Below are positions 13,150 to 25,199 of a stretch of DNA of 64,000 bases, piece by piece. The DNA comes from Carettochelys insculpta (taxonomy: Eukaryota; Chordata; Testudines; Carettochelyidae): the NCBI RefSeq assembly GCF_033958435.1, contig NC_134138.1, positions 82,260,298 through 82,324,297 on the forward strand, given 5' to 3'. The translations under genes were made by a program, and so were the position numbers. Every line of letters starts with the position of its first letter. The first letter of the stretch is position 1. The notes beneath the pieces are model-generated. The model was not told the DNA's origin. It did no database searches and saw nothing but the letters and a program-made list of their open reading frames with translations.

Positions 13150-13930
13150 GTAATTGCACTAAAATATGCCACCTAACCTCAACAACCACATGCCATACCA
13201 CAGAAATACAAAGCCTGGAAACTTTCCTTGCAACAAGCCCCATTGCCAGCTCTGTCCACATATTTACACTAGAGACACCATCACTGGACCTAACCATGTC
13301 AGTCATACAACCGAGCTCATATTCCTGCACTTACACTAATGTGAATGTGATAGATGCTTTCATGTACAAGCAGTGCCCCTCTGCACTGTACATTAGACAT
13401 TCTGGACAGTCCCTCTGACAAAGAATGAATGGACAAAAATGAAACATTTGGAATCTGAATACACAAAAACCAGTAAGTGAGCATTTTAACCTGACAGGAC
13501 ACACGATTGACAACTTAATGGACAGTGTTTTACAACAAAGAGATTTTTAACACCAGATTATAAAGGGAGACATCTGAATTGGAATTCATTTTCAAGTTTG
13601 ATACCTATCACCATGGACTCAACAAAGATCTCAATTATCTTGTGCATTACAAGGACAATTTCCCCACCTTTGATATTTGCGGTGATGGCAGACATCCCAC
13701 TTAACATAATAGACACTTGAAGAGTTTTTTTTTCTCTATTCTCTCTTCCTCCTCATTATTTAGCTGATTCCTCAGTTTTATTCTCTGTTTTTTAACCCTC
13801 AGTTCACTTTTAATTCTCCAGATTTGAAAAAGTGGGTCTTTCCCATGAAAGCTCATCACCTAATATATAATATTGTTAGTCTTTAAGGGGTTACAGAATT
13901 GCTTCCTTTGTTTTACTTATACTCCTGCAA
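13150..13930 (+). mobile_element. Penelope-like element relic, endonuclease region and 3' tail
   Basis: Broken + strand frames contain PSALYIRHSGQSL, then RMNGQK, then KPVSEHFNLTGHTIDNL and LQQRDF. This follows the order of the GIY-YIG endonuclease of Penelope-like elements, where ALYVGQTGQSL and RMNGH are the core. A downstream frame reads KFDTYHHGLNKDLNY, another Penelope C-terminal block. It is followed by the tail GTGGGTCTTTCCCATGAAAG then TTGTTAGTCTTTAAG, which recurs at 52960-53085 and 59249-59822. The catalytic frame is interrupted by stops and frameshifts, so the copy is dead. Confidence 0.65.
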
Positions 13931-14171
13931 ATCCTTCACTTTTACTGAACACTTTTTTTTTTATAAAACTGGGGTAATATTTGTTGTTATGTGCGTAGTT
14001 TGTATGTGTCTAAGAGCTGACTAGATTGTCCATTTTTAAAGACTAAAAAAAATTGCATCAGAAGTTATGGTATTTGAAAAATAACTATTAAAGGTCAGGT
14101 TTTTCTTTTTTTCTTTTTTTATTTCTATTCTTGTTGTCTTAGGATGTATTTGATGCAGTGAAAATCTCAAA

Positions 14172-14971
14172 GGCTACATTTACACCGGAGGCCGTGTCTA
14201 CACTAGCCCAAAACTTCAAAATGGCCATGCAAATGGCCATTTCGAAGTTTACTAATGAAGCGCTGAAATGCATATTTAGCGCCTCATTAGAATGTCTGCA
14301 GCTGCTGGCACTTCGAAATTGATGCGGGTCGCCACCACGCGGCTCGTCCAGATGGGGCTCCTTTTTGAAAGAACCCTGGCAACTTCGAAATCCCCTTATT
14401 CCTATCTGCTATTAGGAATATGGGGATTTCAAAGTTGCCGGGGTTCTTTTGAAAAGGAGCCCCATCTGGACGAGCTGTGCGGCGGCGAGCCATGTCAATT
14501 TTGAAGTGCCACAGCTGCCGGCATTCTAATGAGGCGCTAAATATTATTTCAGCGCTTCATTAGTAAACTTCGAAATGGCCATTTGCATGGCCATTTTGAA
14601 GTTTTGGGCTAATGTAGACATAACCAGAGAGTTTTGCCAACAAAACTGGGATTTTGTCGACAAAACTTGCGGAGCATCTACACACAAAATGTGTTCTTGT
14701 CAACAAAACTTGGCACTTCTGCCAACAGCATTCTGCCTCTCCATGATGAGGAATAAAATGCCTTTGTCAACAGTTTAGATGTGTTCACTGGGTAGCCCTG
14801 TTTGAGGAAGTTCCAGTTGGCCATTCTGTAGAGAGAGTGGGCAGCCAGTCTGGTGTATTGGTCTTTTGATCCACTTTTGCGTGTAGGCGTGGTCTGTTCA
14901 CAGAAGTTTTGCCAGAAGATGTCTTCTGACAGTAACTGCTGTCAACAGAGTTCTGCGGTGTAGACATAGCC
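14172..14971. mobile_element. MITE of the GTCGACAG type, interrupted by a foldback MITE
   Basis: The left end GGCTACATTTACACCGGA and the right end GCGGTGTAGACATAGCC are inverted repeats, flanked by AAA (14169-14171 and 14972-14974). The right half (14626-14971) carries the TTGTCGACAAAAC/GTCAACAG repeats. It is closely similar to 51330-51530, including a shared TTGATCCACTTTTGCG-like block. The left half is only 18 bp because the nested 436-bp MITE at 14190-14625 landed almost at the terminus. Confidence 0.7.
14190..14625. mobile_element. Foldback MITE, family 1 (full-length palindrome)
   Basis: The element is a near-perfect inverted repeat over its whole length. It starts GGCCGTGTCTACACTAGCCC and ends with the complement of GGTTATGTCTACATTAGCCC, with the loop near CTATCTGCTATTAGG. 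Arms contain ACTTCGAAATGGCC, CTAATGAGGCGCT and GATGGGGCTCC blocks. Further copies lie at 28978-29361 and 39298-39682. Short open frames inside it are by-products of the palindrome. Confidence 0.85.
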
Positions 14972-14999
14972 AAAATGATCTGAAATACAGTTCATGAAA

Positions 15000-15788
15000 G
15001 AGACTTCTCTCAAAGCACTTTTAATTTAGTACTTTTTCACATATTGATTTTTTAAAAATTTCTAAGTGAAATAATGCAAAATCTCATCACAGGAGTAGTA
15101 GCACTATACGGTATAATAAGAGTATAGGTCATTTGTTGTGGTAACTAACTCGTTCATATATTTCCTCTTTAAAAAGTTAGTAGATATTAAAACAAAATAT
15201 TGAAGGTTTAAACTGTGTTTTAATTCATATGCTTGGCTTAATTGGGTCTGTTGATTTTATTGGTTTTATCTTATTGTGGCCTCAGGACCTTGCAGCAGGC
15301 ACTTGCTTTTCTCTTTAATTAAAATAATCAGAATATATTGAGTATTGTGACAGGGTCAGGCATGATGACGACAAGAAAGTAACATAATGCAGTGATATGT
15401 GCCCCTGTTTCCCTGATGACCAAACAAGGTCTTCTCCAGGTTAATAAAAACACATGGAGTCAATCAAGAAACTAAGTTAACCACTTGAGAGATTAATTAA
15501 GACACCTGGAGGCAATCTAGAACCTGCTAGAACGAACTGAGACAGCTAGGTTTGATTGGGACACCTAGAGCCAATCAAGGACCTGCCAGAATTGGTTAAA
15601 AGCTTCCTCTTCAGTCAATTTAGGCATGGCATGTCAGGAGTTGTGGAAGGAAGACTCGTGCAGGAGAACAGGAACTGTAGAGGCATTGTCAGGTACCAGG
15701 AGGGAAAGCCCTGACTAATTAATAGCACCTTTTGGGCCTCAGAAATCCAAAGGAGGTACCCCTGCTAGAGGAGAGAGACTGAAAGAGA
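15000..15788. repeat. AT-rich intron, then an unidentified repeat-like block
   Basis: 15000-15345 is plain AT-rich intron. From about 15350 (GTGACAGGGTCAGGCATGA) to 15785 the sequence changes to a more even composition with repeated GGACACCTAGAGCCAATCAA-type phrases. It looks like an old non-autonomous repeat or LTR remnant. I cannot name it or fix its termini. Confidence 0.35.
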
Positions 15789-16971
15789 AGCTGCATCTAC
15801 GCTACGAGTTAAATTCAGATTTAAGGCAGTTAGCTCAATATTATCACATGACTGTCTTCACTGTAAATACCATTAGCTCAATTTAGGGTGCACTAATCTT
15901 GAGATTACAAAATGGCAGCTCCCTGACAGGTATAGTGTCAAGCTCGAATTCAGAAGTTCGATTAAAGGCAAGTGTGAAAGCACCACATCTTAAAATCAGA
16001 TTTATTAGCTTCCAGAGGTGTCCTGTATATAACCACAATGCCCCTCTCACTGCTATGATCTGGCCGCTGCTCTTCAGTAACAAGAAGACTATGAATTTCC
16101 AAGGGGGAGCAGTGAGGCTTTAGCTGTGGGCTTGTGTTAATAATGAGAACCTGAGAAATGTCTGTCTGTCTTTCTTTGCTATTAGTGCTGTGAGTGCATC
16201 TGCCCATTCAAATAGCCCTGCGGGGAGTTCAGGGTTCTGTCTGTACACTTGCTATTTTTCTGCACTGCCTGGCAACAGTCCATGCCCCACTATACCACGT
16301 GTCAACAAGGGTGTTGTGGGGGTCGTGCATAACGCTCTGAGAAACTTCTCAGTGGTTTACATTTGTGTGCAAAGCCCCATACCTCCCCCACAGGTACCAC
16401 ACAGTCTGGGTCTTTCCTGCACTCTGCCATGTCAAGTGGATAGCTCCCAACCCAATGCAATAAAAGGATGTACCTGCTGTTCAGTGCTGACTATGCTGCC
16501 AGTCGCACATTTAGGGCTCCATGGGCGGGAAAGATATTTTGGGGCTTGCTGCTGCCAGGGGGGGAAGTGTCCCCCAGCAGCCAAGACACTGGGCCTTTGC
16601 TGCTGCCGTGAGGAAGTCTCTGCTGGCAGCTAAGATTCTGGGAGCTTTGTGGCTGTCATGGGGAAGTCTCCTTCTAGTGGTTAAGATGCTAGTGGCTTTG
16701 CTGTTGCTGTGGGGAAGTCTCCCCCAGCAGCTAAGAGACTGGGGGCTTTGCTGTCAGATTGGAGTAAAGGAATGTTAAAGGGGGGCGCTTATTTCGGACC
16801 TGCCCCCACCTTCACTGTCAATTTGCAATTTGAAGTCTGCACTTTGAAATTTGCCTGCCTGCCATTATGCTAATGAGGCACTGAATATTCACATTAGCAC
16901 CTCATTAGCCTAGTCATATTGCCGTCTTACCATGCCTCCTCTGACAGGTGGGGGCAAGTGTAGACGCAGCC
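15789..16971. mobile_element. TIR element with GCATCTAC/GTAGACGC termini, probably composite
   Basis: The left end (AGCTGCATCTACGCTACGAG) and right end (GCAAGTGTAGACGCAGCC) are short inverted repeats of the same terminal type as the MITEs and the 4.5-kb Harbinger element. The right end carries ATGCTAATGAGGCACTGAAT, which is shared with the foldback element at 58468-58904. The interior (16190-16780) has only short frames with no transposase motif. The two ends may belong to different copies, so the element could be composite. Confidence 0.45.
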
Positions 16972-17550
16972 ACTGATTTCTGTAACAGTTGAGGGAGATT
17001 ATGGTGGCAAAATAGGCAGCTATGTACCAAACTCCCATTGAAAGTCTATAAGAATGTGGTGTCTAACACTCAATTGCTGCCTTTGAAAATCTCCATTATT
17101 GTTTCAGGCCTCTCTGTTTCATTAGTGAATATCAGGCTTGTATAGCCTCTTTGAAGCCTCTAAGTAATGATTCTCTCAGGTTGCTTATACAGACTCAGTG
17201 GCTTTCAAGTTTTTGTGTTCTGCCCCATTGGTCTTTATCTTCCCAAGTAAGTGACCAACTTTTCACCATAACTTCCCAATGTTGTAAGAAAATGAAATCT
17301 CACTTGTTAACAGTGGCTTCTTGATATCAAATTTTACGCATAGCCTGCCGTTGTTTTCTACTCTGCTTGCTTCTTTGGTATTCCATACTTATGTAGTGTT
17401 AAATATTGTGACACTGCAATGTACTACACTAAAACATTCACACAGTAATAAATGAGTCAGGAGACTACTGAATGAGAATAGCTGTGTTGAGAATATTATA
17501 CAAATTTTACAATTAAAATGATATATAGAAGATTTGTTTTCCTTTTTCAG

Positions 17551-17693
17551 GCATCAGAATTATATTATGATGTTTATAGTGGACTTCTGAAAATCCAGCA
17601 GATTTTAAAACAAGTCACTGAAGAAGCTGAGAAGGAGAGAAGATCTATGTCTGACCAAATTAAATATGCTGGAATAGTGTTGAATCAGTACCA
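17551..17693 (+). CDS. CCDC178: Exon 2 of 8 seen: coiled-coil protein, CCDC178-like
   Basis: This 143-nt exon follows TTTTCCTTTTTCAG and ends TACCA|gtaaga. It enters in phase 0, matching the end of the previous exon, gives 47 codons starting ASELYYDVYSGLLK, and leaves two bases of a glutamine codon. The peptide has alternating hydrophobic and charged residues (QQILKQVTEEAEKERRSM) consistent with a continuing coiled coil. Introns of 7.5 kb and 7.2 kb flank it. Confidence 0.85.
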
Positions 17694-19893
17694 GTAAGAT
17701 CCTTTTAAAATGTTACTAAAATATTGTGATGGTCTTTACTATTTTGACAGTTTAGAGGTATAATGTCAATAGGAAGTACAGTATATTGGCACACAGAAAA
17801 TGCCTGTTTTAGATTATGTCCTTGTTTGAGTGTCCTCTTCATATCCTCACACCACGAATGTGCTGACCAGTGCAGTTTGGGTTTCTGGACAAATTCAGTG
17901 CAATTTGCTAATAGTACCATCTATTAAAGAGCTCAACCTCTTTAAGCCCTTCTTCCACTCCCCTCAACATTAGAGCATGTTCTGAGGGTGTAACTATAAA
18001 AAGGGATGTTGTGTTAACTGCTACTTTTAGTTGCTTTCAACCACAGCAGTCAAATGGATGTGGATCTTTCTAGATCTCATGGATTCACAGGTTTGAATGC
18101 CTACTAACGCTACATTAGTGATTAGAATGGAATAGCTAGCTTTATAGTTCATAGTATTAGTGTTTGGATTTTAACTTAAATATTTATAAGGACATTGATT
18201 TCAGATCTGAGGACAATGAAGAAAGATTTTAAAATGTGCATCATGTCTGGAAGCTTTACTGGCATTCAATGCATGCTAAGTGACTTAAATGCCGTGGAAA
18301 AGGATGTTCCCCATTGCATTTTTCTGACTTTAATATGTTCACTACTTGGGCCTGTAAGGAGAGAGAAAATAGATTTCTGGAACTCGAGGCCTTCTATGCC
18401 CAAGCTGTAGAATTGGAGGTGTCAAAGAAAGAATCATGTTAAAGGGTTTGGTCTTGGCATGGAACTCTGGTTCCAAGGCAACAGAGATTTTTGATAGTTA
18501 AGTCCAATGATTCAGCTGTAAGACACAGCCTGCATCTGAGAGAGGTCTGGCTAAGGTCTCTAGATAACATTCCAGAACTAAGCTATGTGCTTCCAAGAGA
18601 ACGAAAGGGCAAGTTAAAACACATTTTGGATCATTCACTGGATCCTCCTAGGAATATGATACCCGAGGACATAAAAGCTCTAAACTGTTAAGGAGAGAGA
18701 GCCAAAGAAAAAGCAAGCCAGCTTAAACAATTATTTAATCTTTTGTAGTTACATCCCTTATAATTAAGATGGAGATTCATCTGGATATCCCATATGTACT
18801 AGATCTGACTGGTACTCCATTTAGAATAACAAAAAAGTCCACCTCTCTCTTCTTCTCTCAACCAAAGAATGGGGTGAAAAATTGTTCTGGATAGGTCTAC
18901 TCTACTTCCACCAATTTTCTGAGAGAGATTATTTTACCATTATACCCTCTTCAAATTCTAAGTTTGGTTATATAGCCTATAGTTGCATGGTTGAATTCAC
19001 ATTCTGAAAACTAGGTAGATCCAGTAAGGATTTCAGAAGTTGAATTTCTTTGTAGTGACCCTCCAAGAATCATTACCTTATCATGGTGGAGGGGCTTGCA
19101 TGCTCTGTTGAACTCTAGGCCTATGTCATCTGGAAAACATCTGCTCCTAATAGAGTCACCCTGGGCAAACAGGTCTGGCACAATGTTCCAGACTAAAAAT
19201 GATCCACTACCTCATGAAAGCCCCCCAGAATGACCAGATGGACCTTGCACAGATTAGGGATACTGAGAGCCACCCCTACGCCCAGGCCTGGGGGTGGTAT
19301 TAGATGTGAGGTGGCCAGGCCACACATGTATGTTGGCCACACCCAGCCCAAAAATTTGTGCAGACTCAGCCCCATTGCTCACTATCTGTGAGATGAAAGC
19401 TGAGATGTGGGTGTGAAGCCAGAATGGCAGCAGGAGGAATGGACCACAATGGACTGGGCCTCTGAAATGGAAGATGGCTCTTGGGATGTGGACTGTCACT
19501 TTGGTGGTGGAAGGGATGGAAAGGCACGGGATTTAAATGGTGTTCCCCCCACGCATAGCATTTGCTCTGGAAACAAACGTCTGGATCAAGGGTGGTCTTT
19601 TTCCTACTCTGGAGTAATAGGCCCCATGTCATCCCATCCCAGGTGGATGAGAGGATCCTCCGTGTTCGCTGCTTTCAAAGAAGGCTGACATACCAGATTC
19701 TTTATGGTGGGCTTTCTTGATTTCCTTTCTATCCTCCGCCTCATTTGTTTGTTGGGGCAGCAACAATCCAGAGATCTAAGTTGGATCATTTCTCCCCCTC
19801 TCCTTATGAAAAGAGAATGGAAAAAGTTGAACCCTTGTTAGCCGATGGCCAAGGATGTTTGCTGAGGTGCCAGCTATGCCCGTTTTATACCAT
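17694..19893. other. Intron 2, proximal part; possible old DIRS-like coding debris
   Basis: Two adjacent + frames at 18195-18410 and 18491-18691 have a protein-like, charged composition (for example VWLRSLDNIPELSYVLPRER). They sit about 3 kb upstream of the DIRS relic at 21640. They could be its gag region, but I cannot align them convincingly. 19190-19690 has overlapping frames on both strands with no recognisable content. Confidence 0.3.
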
Positions 19894-20165
19894 CCGTGAC
19901 TTTAACCGCTAGGACTCACTGTCCCTTCGCGGCGGGCAGCCCGGGCCAGGCTGATGGATGCCCCAAGCTCCTAAACACCCGTGACTTTAACTGCTAGAGC
20001 TCAGAGCCCCTTCGCAGTGGGCAGTCAACACTGACTGACAGGTGCCCCAGTGGCAGCACTAAGAGCCTTTCCACACCCGTGACTTTAACCGCTAGGACGC
20101 ACTGTCCCTTCGCGGCGGGCAGTCAGGATTGACTGACAGGTGCCCCAAGAGTTTGCCCCGTGGAG
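19894..20165 (+). repeat. Three-unit tandem direct repeat
   Basis: The unit CCGTGACTTTAACCGCTAGG, followed by CTGTCCCTTCGCGGCGGGCAG and GACAGGTGCCCCA, occurs three times. Units start at 19894, 19979 and 20077, so the spacing is 85 and 98 bp. Units 1 and 3 are most alike. The GC-rich TTCGCGGCGGGCAG core stands out from the AT-rich intron. It may be the repeated enhancer part of an LTR or a minisatellite; no ORF spans it. Confidence 0.75.
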
Positions 20166-21639
20166 GCGGCAAAACTCAACGCTAGGCTCTTAGTACTCTC
20201 ACGTAATGGCCAGGCTTTATAGCCAAAAACGGCTGAGGTTCTTTGATTGTGTTGGCTGCTTTACAGTAACCCAGGGAAACAAGTCAGGCTTATGCACAAA
20301 CGGTTACCAAAATTTATTAAACTAGATTCTAATCATGTGGTTCCAAAATTGCTAGTGCCTACTTATTTAAATGTATAGATGTTACACACACAAACAAGTT
20401 ACAAAACTGAAGCCACGATCCCAAAGAAAGAAAACAAAGTATAGAGCTCTATTTCAAAATATGTGTACACTAAAGATAGGAGATCAGGTGTGGGTGCTTC
20501 TTACCCTCCTTGCATCTCTCAATTCCAGCGGTGCCAAGCCAGGATCGGTCACTCAATTTCATGGAAAGACGAATAAGGGACAAGGCTTAGGGACCCTTTT
20601 AGCTGCAGAAGCCTTGGGAGGCTGTCACTTATCTGACCAGCAGATAGATAGTGAAAAGCACTCAAAAATCATGGTGCTGTAGGTCCCATATTTATACCTC
20701 TGTACTCCTTTATTCTCTTTCTTCTTTCTTATGCCAAATTGGGGCTGGTCTGTCTGGGTGACGCCAGCTCTCGCAAGAGTAGTTTACACTTGCAAGGGAG
20801 AGAAACAATAAGTTTCGACTACTGGACATTCCTTTTATTAGGGTAAATATTTTCCCACCTAGGATGTTGGTGTGTGTGCATCACGTTATTTAGTAGGGGC
20901 TAAGAGCCATGTCTGTCACAGCTTCTCTGTCTACTGTGAGCCTAATCGTTGTATATGTTCCCAGAGGCACACTGTAGCAGCACACCTGTGCTTTCTCACA
21001 GCTTCAAAGGCTGTGCTGGAATTTATGTTAAGTGCCCTGTTGTTTTGGCTCCCTTGTTTTCCCAGCAATGCTGGTCTGAGAGGGGGCTGGCTGTCTGGCT
21101 GCAACCCTTTAGGACCAAAATTGTTTTCTTCAGCTTCTCTTATTTACTGAGATTGAGATACCACTTTTGTCTTTGAAGGAGGCGTCATTTTTCACAAAAC
21201 ATCTAGAACTCAGCATAAACTAGTTAATGTGCTCATAAATGAAGGGCAAATTATTCTAAAGCATACACCTAAAGCATCTTTTGATGTTTCAGACATTGTT
21301 TCGGAATCAATGGTTCTCAACCAGGTTTTATGTACCTCTGGGGATATGCAGAGAGTTTTTGAAGGGTAGAAGTTGCCTACTTTTACAATAGCCTACATAA
21401 AAAGCACTAGCAATGTCTGTACAAACTAAAGTCACTGTCTGGGTGAAATTTGTTTAAACTGCTCTATATTGTATAAACTGAAAGAGAAGTACAATATTTA
21501 TATTCCAGATTATTTATTTTATAAATATATGTTAAAAATGAGAAATTAAACAGTTATTTTTGTATTTTTATGTCTGATATTGTAAGCAAGTAGTTTTAAA
21601 ATGAAATAAAACTTGGTGATACACAAGACAAATCAGACT
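20166..21639. other. Intron sequence after the tandem repeat, unidentified
   Basis: Open frames of up to 103 codons occur (20371-20682 and 20872-21150), but none has motifs or splice signals. The segment could belong to the same unknown repeat as the three-unit tandem array, since AT-rich intron character returns only at about 21180. Confidence 0.35.
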
Positions 21640-23310
21640 CCTGAGTGGGATTCAGTAGTCTGAAAAAGTTAATGGCCACTGATCCAGAAGTTCTAGATAC
21701 ATTGCTTCTTTACAAGATCTCTGTAGACATATACGGTGAACATCTTTTTGTTACCTTCAGACAAATGGGGAACAGAGATAATCACCAAGGGTTATTCAGT
21801 TCATTTTGCTACCCTCCCAACCACACATCGCTCCTCATGGACCTCTCTTATAATCAACTTTTATGTGAGGAAATAAACTTCTAAAACTAGGTGCTATAGA
21901 AGCAATTGTAACCCAACACAGAGCAAAGGGTTTCTTTTCCAAATATTTTCTGTTAGAGAAGAATGGTAATTTGAGAACCATTCTGGATTTTAGGACACTC
22001 AACACATACATAAAAATACAGCATGTGAAGATGATTATCTTGGCAGCAATAATCCCATCTGTGGATGAGAGGGACTGGTTTTCAGCCCTTGTCCTACAAC
22101 ATGCTTGCTTTCATATTAAAATTCACCCATCCCTCGTCAGGTTCTTAAGGTTCACTCTGAGTCAAACTTATTCCAGTACAAAGTGCTTCCATTTGATTTA
22201 TCATTGGCACCTCCCAGTGTTCTCAAAAGGCCTTTCTCTGGTAGTGAAAGGCATCATTATATTTCCTTATCTAGATAATTATCTGCTCAAAGCAAATTTC
22301 TCTGTGCTGTGGCAGGCACATAAAAGACCATGGGACCTATTCCTACAGCAGTAGCTACAATTAAATACCCAAAAGTCCACTTTGACCTCAGTGCAACAGC
22401 TTGTGTTCACTTGAGCCTACCTAGATGCAACAGAGGCCAAAGATGACTTCTCATCACACAGATTCAATAACTTAGTCAAGTTAATCTCAATAATTCAGAC
22501 CAGTCCTCCAGTCCCAGCCAGAGCCTATCTCCAGCTACTTAGACATAATCTAAACAAGCTTCTATCTATGTGGTTGATGGCCAAAAACTCACTATCAGTG
22601 AGTAAAATCCTCCCACTCCACATGCAGGAGTTCCTTTTGCTCAGCCAGCCCAAGCATTGACGTTGGATTAATCCCTCATGGGATGGGGAGCCCACTCAGG
22701 CACCAATTTTGTTCAGAGCAAATAGTCCTTTCTTGAATCTGTATTGCATATCAATTTACTAGAGTTCCAAGCAGTCAGAAAAGCCTGCCCATACTTTATC
22801 AAATATGAATGTATAAAGATTATGGCAGATAAAGTTGCATATATGTGCATAAACCACTGGGTAGGAGCAGGATCACCTTTCCTCTCCACTAAGATGGTAA
22901 AACTATGGAACTTGATGCATTCATCATCAAATCAGCATGTCAGCATCTCAGTTCTGGGCATGCAGAACACTACAGTAGATATATTCAGTAGAGCGTTTTC
23001 TCAAGATCATGAATGGAAAATAGACGCTGCCATATTTTAAAGCATATTATCGTGCTATGGAAATCCAAAGACAGAGGTATTTGTCGCAATAAAAAGCAAA
23101 AAATGCTCTCAGTTCTGGTCCAGAACAGGCCTGTGTGTCACCATTCTCTTGGAGATTTTCTTATCAGATGGAACAGACATGTTTCATATGCATTTCCACT
23201 GATTCCATTAATATTCAAGGTGAGATTCAAGTTAAAGGTGGAAAAAGGCCAGAGCTTCTGTTATAGTTCTGTCATGGCAAAGACAGCGGTAGCTTCCATA
23301 TTGTGGTAAA
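21640..23310 (+). mobile_element. DIRS retrotransposon relic C (RT and RNase H)
   Basis: Broken + frames align in order with the intact DIRS at 33037-39152. The RT part (21971-22354) reads ILDFRTLNTYIKIQHVKM, then ALVLQHACFHIKIHP, then IIIFPYLDNYLLKA, where the YLDD active site has become YLDN. The RNase H part (22744-23040) reads HINLLEFQAVRKACPYF and ends with VDIFSRAFSQDHEW. 23101-23300 continues into the region after RNase H. No recombinase domain or terminal repeats are visible, so both ends appear lost. The copy is old and inactive. Confidence 0.8.
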
Positions 23311-24922
23311 TGGCTGACACTACTGTGGTGGGTCCTATGCTTTTTCTTGATGTGATGGGTCAGGGTGTCACTCCTTACCCCATTCATGGATGTTCAGGGC
23401 TTTGCTAGTGCGCCAGTGGGAAACAGGGGAACAGAGAAGAGATGCAGGTCTGGTTCCAAACCCTCTCAGCTTCATAGTCTGCTTATCCTCTCCCTTTCAG
23501 TAGGGTTTTTCTTAGTCCTCTCTGCTGAGGAAGTCCCTGTGATCTTCCTGCATAGTCTTTCCTTCCCATGTTATTTTGGTCCTCTGATAGCAGTACTTCT
23601 CCAAACTCTAATCGGCTCTCTTCCCCCACTTCCATCAGCCTGAAACAGGTGTTTTTAATTAGGTGTTGGGTGATGCCTTAATTAGCTCCAGGTGCCACAA
23701 GTTTCCTTCAGTAATCTTTCCCTAGACCCCAGGGAACAAGGTCTTAACAATATTACAGCTTATATACCTCCCATCTACCACTCTTCTGCTGCTCTCTGGC
23801 CCTGCTGTATCACAATATCCCTTTTAGATGGTGGTCTGTCCGCTCTATTTATTATTGCCTTTCTTAAGATGCAGCCTAGGGTTATCACTTGTGTCTGTAA
23901 ATGTTCAAAGTGCAGCTCATCACAGGTCCCAAAGTTCTGAGTAGGTGAAGCAAGTACTGTTACAAGGAAGGAAAATAATGAATCAGACATCCATTCAAAA
24001 ATGGAAGAGGTTCCAACTCTGGAGATGGTCAGGGAGAGGGGAACACACAGTGGAGCTTCTCCAGTCTGAAGTATAGTGAGTGACTGAAGTGAGTGCCTGC
24101 CTTAAGAGGAGGTGCACTGTTTCTAAGATTCCTGCAGCAGCCAGCTTGCTTCCTTGCACTCTGTCTCTGTCTCTCACTCTCACACTCACTCTTCTACCTG
24201 TATACCCCATCTCTGCAGTGTCAGGGGGAGTAGGGAGACAACAGAGCAGGACACCTTTTCATACTTTAAAGAGACAGTTTATGGCATCTCTCAGGAATAT
24301 ACCTAGCAACAGCTAGCACATACAGCTAATCTGTGCCATACACACTGTCCAAGTCTTTGTGCCGCGCGCGCGCGCGCACACACACACACGCACACACACA
24401 CACAATCTGTACCACAAAGTTTGTCTCTCTCACAGTCTCTTTCACACTAACCCACAGCCCCACCTCTTCCACACAAGGCCCCTAATGATTTACCAAAGTT
24501 TGTGAAGTGCTGCCCTCTGTCCTCTCAACCCCCACAAAAAGCATTGCCCACCCCTGGTTAGAAGCTCAAATAGAAGTTGTGTGGTTAAACTCTTAAAGTC
24601 AAATGAATAGCTTTGAAGCCTGACTGGAATGTGAACGGTAGCAGTGAAATGGTGTTAAATTAGTGGCCCTTCTTGCTCAATATCCATTTCTCTGACAGTT
24701 TCCAGTACCAGAAGGCATGAATAGAACAGGACAATTTCCAGTTATCGGTCCCCTCTTGTCCAGTCCTTGCTTCCAGCAGATGATTTGAGTGACTTAAGCA
24801 ACAGAGGGAACTAAAATACATCTTCACGGATTCAAATGTGCTTCACAGTCTCCTTTATGGAGAAGAACTATTTTGGAACACTTCCAAATAAATTAATGAT
24901 ATTATTCCTGTATTTCTGTTAG
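23311..24922. repeat. Intron 2 distal part: unidentified repeat and simple sequence
   Basis: 23350-23960 has the evenly mixed composition and phrases (GTGATGGGTCAGGGTGTCAC, TTAATTAGCTCCAGGTGCCA) of an interspersed repeat, but I cannot classify it. A CT-rich stretch lies at 24161-24195. The (CG)n(CA)n tract at 24361-24404 is listed separately. The last 300 bases look like plain intron, ending in TTTCTGTTAG before exon 3. Confidence 0.35.
24361..24404. repeat. (CG)n(CA)n microsatellite
   Basis: A run of alternating purine and pyrimidine: about seven CG steps pass directly into CA steps, with a single CG interruption near 24390. CpG-rich dinucleotide runs are uncommon in vertebrate introns because methylated CpG decays. 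Confidence 0.95.
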
Positions 24923-25076
24923 GAATGATTTAAAACATTCAGAATTTCTTTGGACTGAATTGTGTATGAAGATAAAAGAAACAGAGGAAAAGATTATAGA
25001 GGAAGAAAGACATCTAGAGGAGTTAGTAAAGCAAAAAGAAGAGGTGCAGAAAGATGCTAAGTCTTGGAACAACAAA
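24923..25076 (+). CDS. CCDC178: Exon 3 of 8 seen: coiled-coil protein, CCDC178-like
   Basis: This 154-nt exon follows TATTTCTGTTAG and ends AACAACAAA|gtgagt, a strong donor. One base completes the glutamine codon split by the previous intron, and 51 codons follow, ending in phase 0. The peptide (NDLKHSEFLWTELCMKIK, then a glutamate/lysine-rich EERHLEELVKQKEE stretch) is strongly coiled-coil in character. A 22.7-kb intron filled with nested transposons follows. Confidence 0.88.
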
Positions 25077-25199
25077 GTGAGTTTTGACTATATATAAAAA
25101 AGCAAATTAAAATGTATTTTAAACTGAGAAGGAAATCAAATTTTGGATATTTTGTATATTTTAAAATTAAAGTTTTTCTGCAAAAGAGAAATGAAAGTA

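Noticed and set aside
18491..18691. Host exon candidate
   Set aside because: No acceptor/donor pair in the phase needed between exons 2 and 3, and exons 2 and 3 already join in phase without it.
19894..20165. CRISPR-like array
   Set aside because: Only three long diverged units without short unique spacers, in a vertebrate intron.
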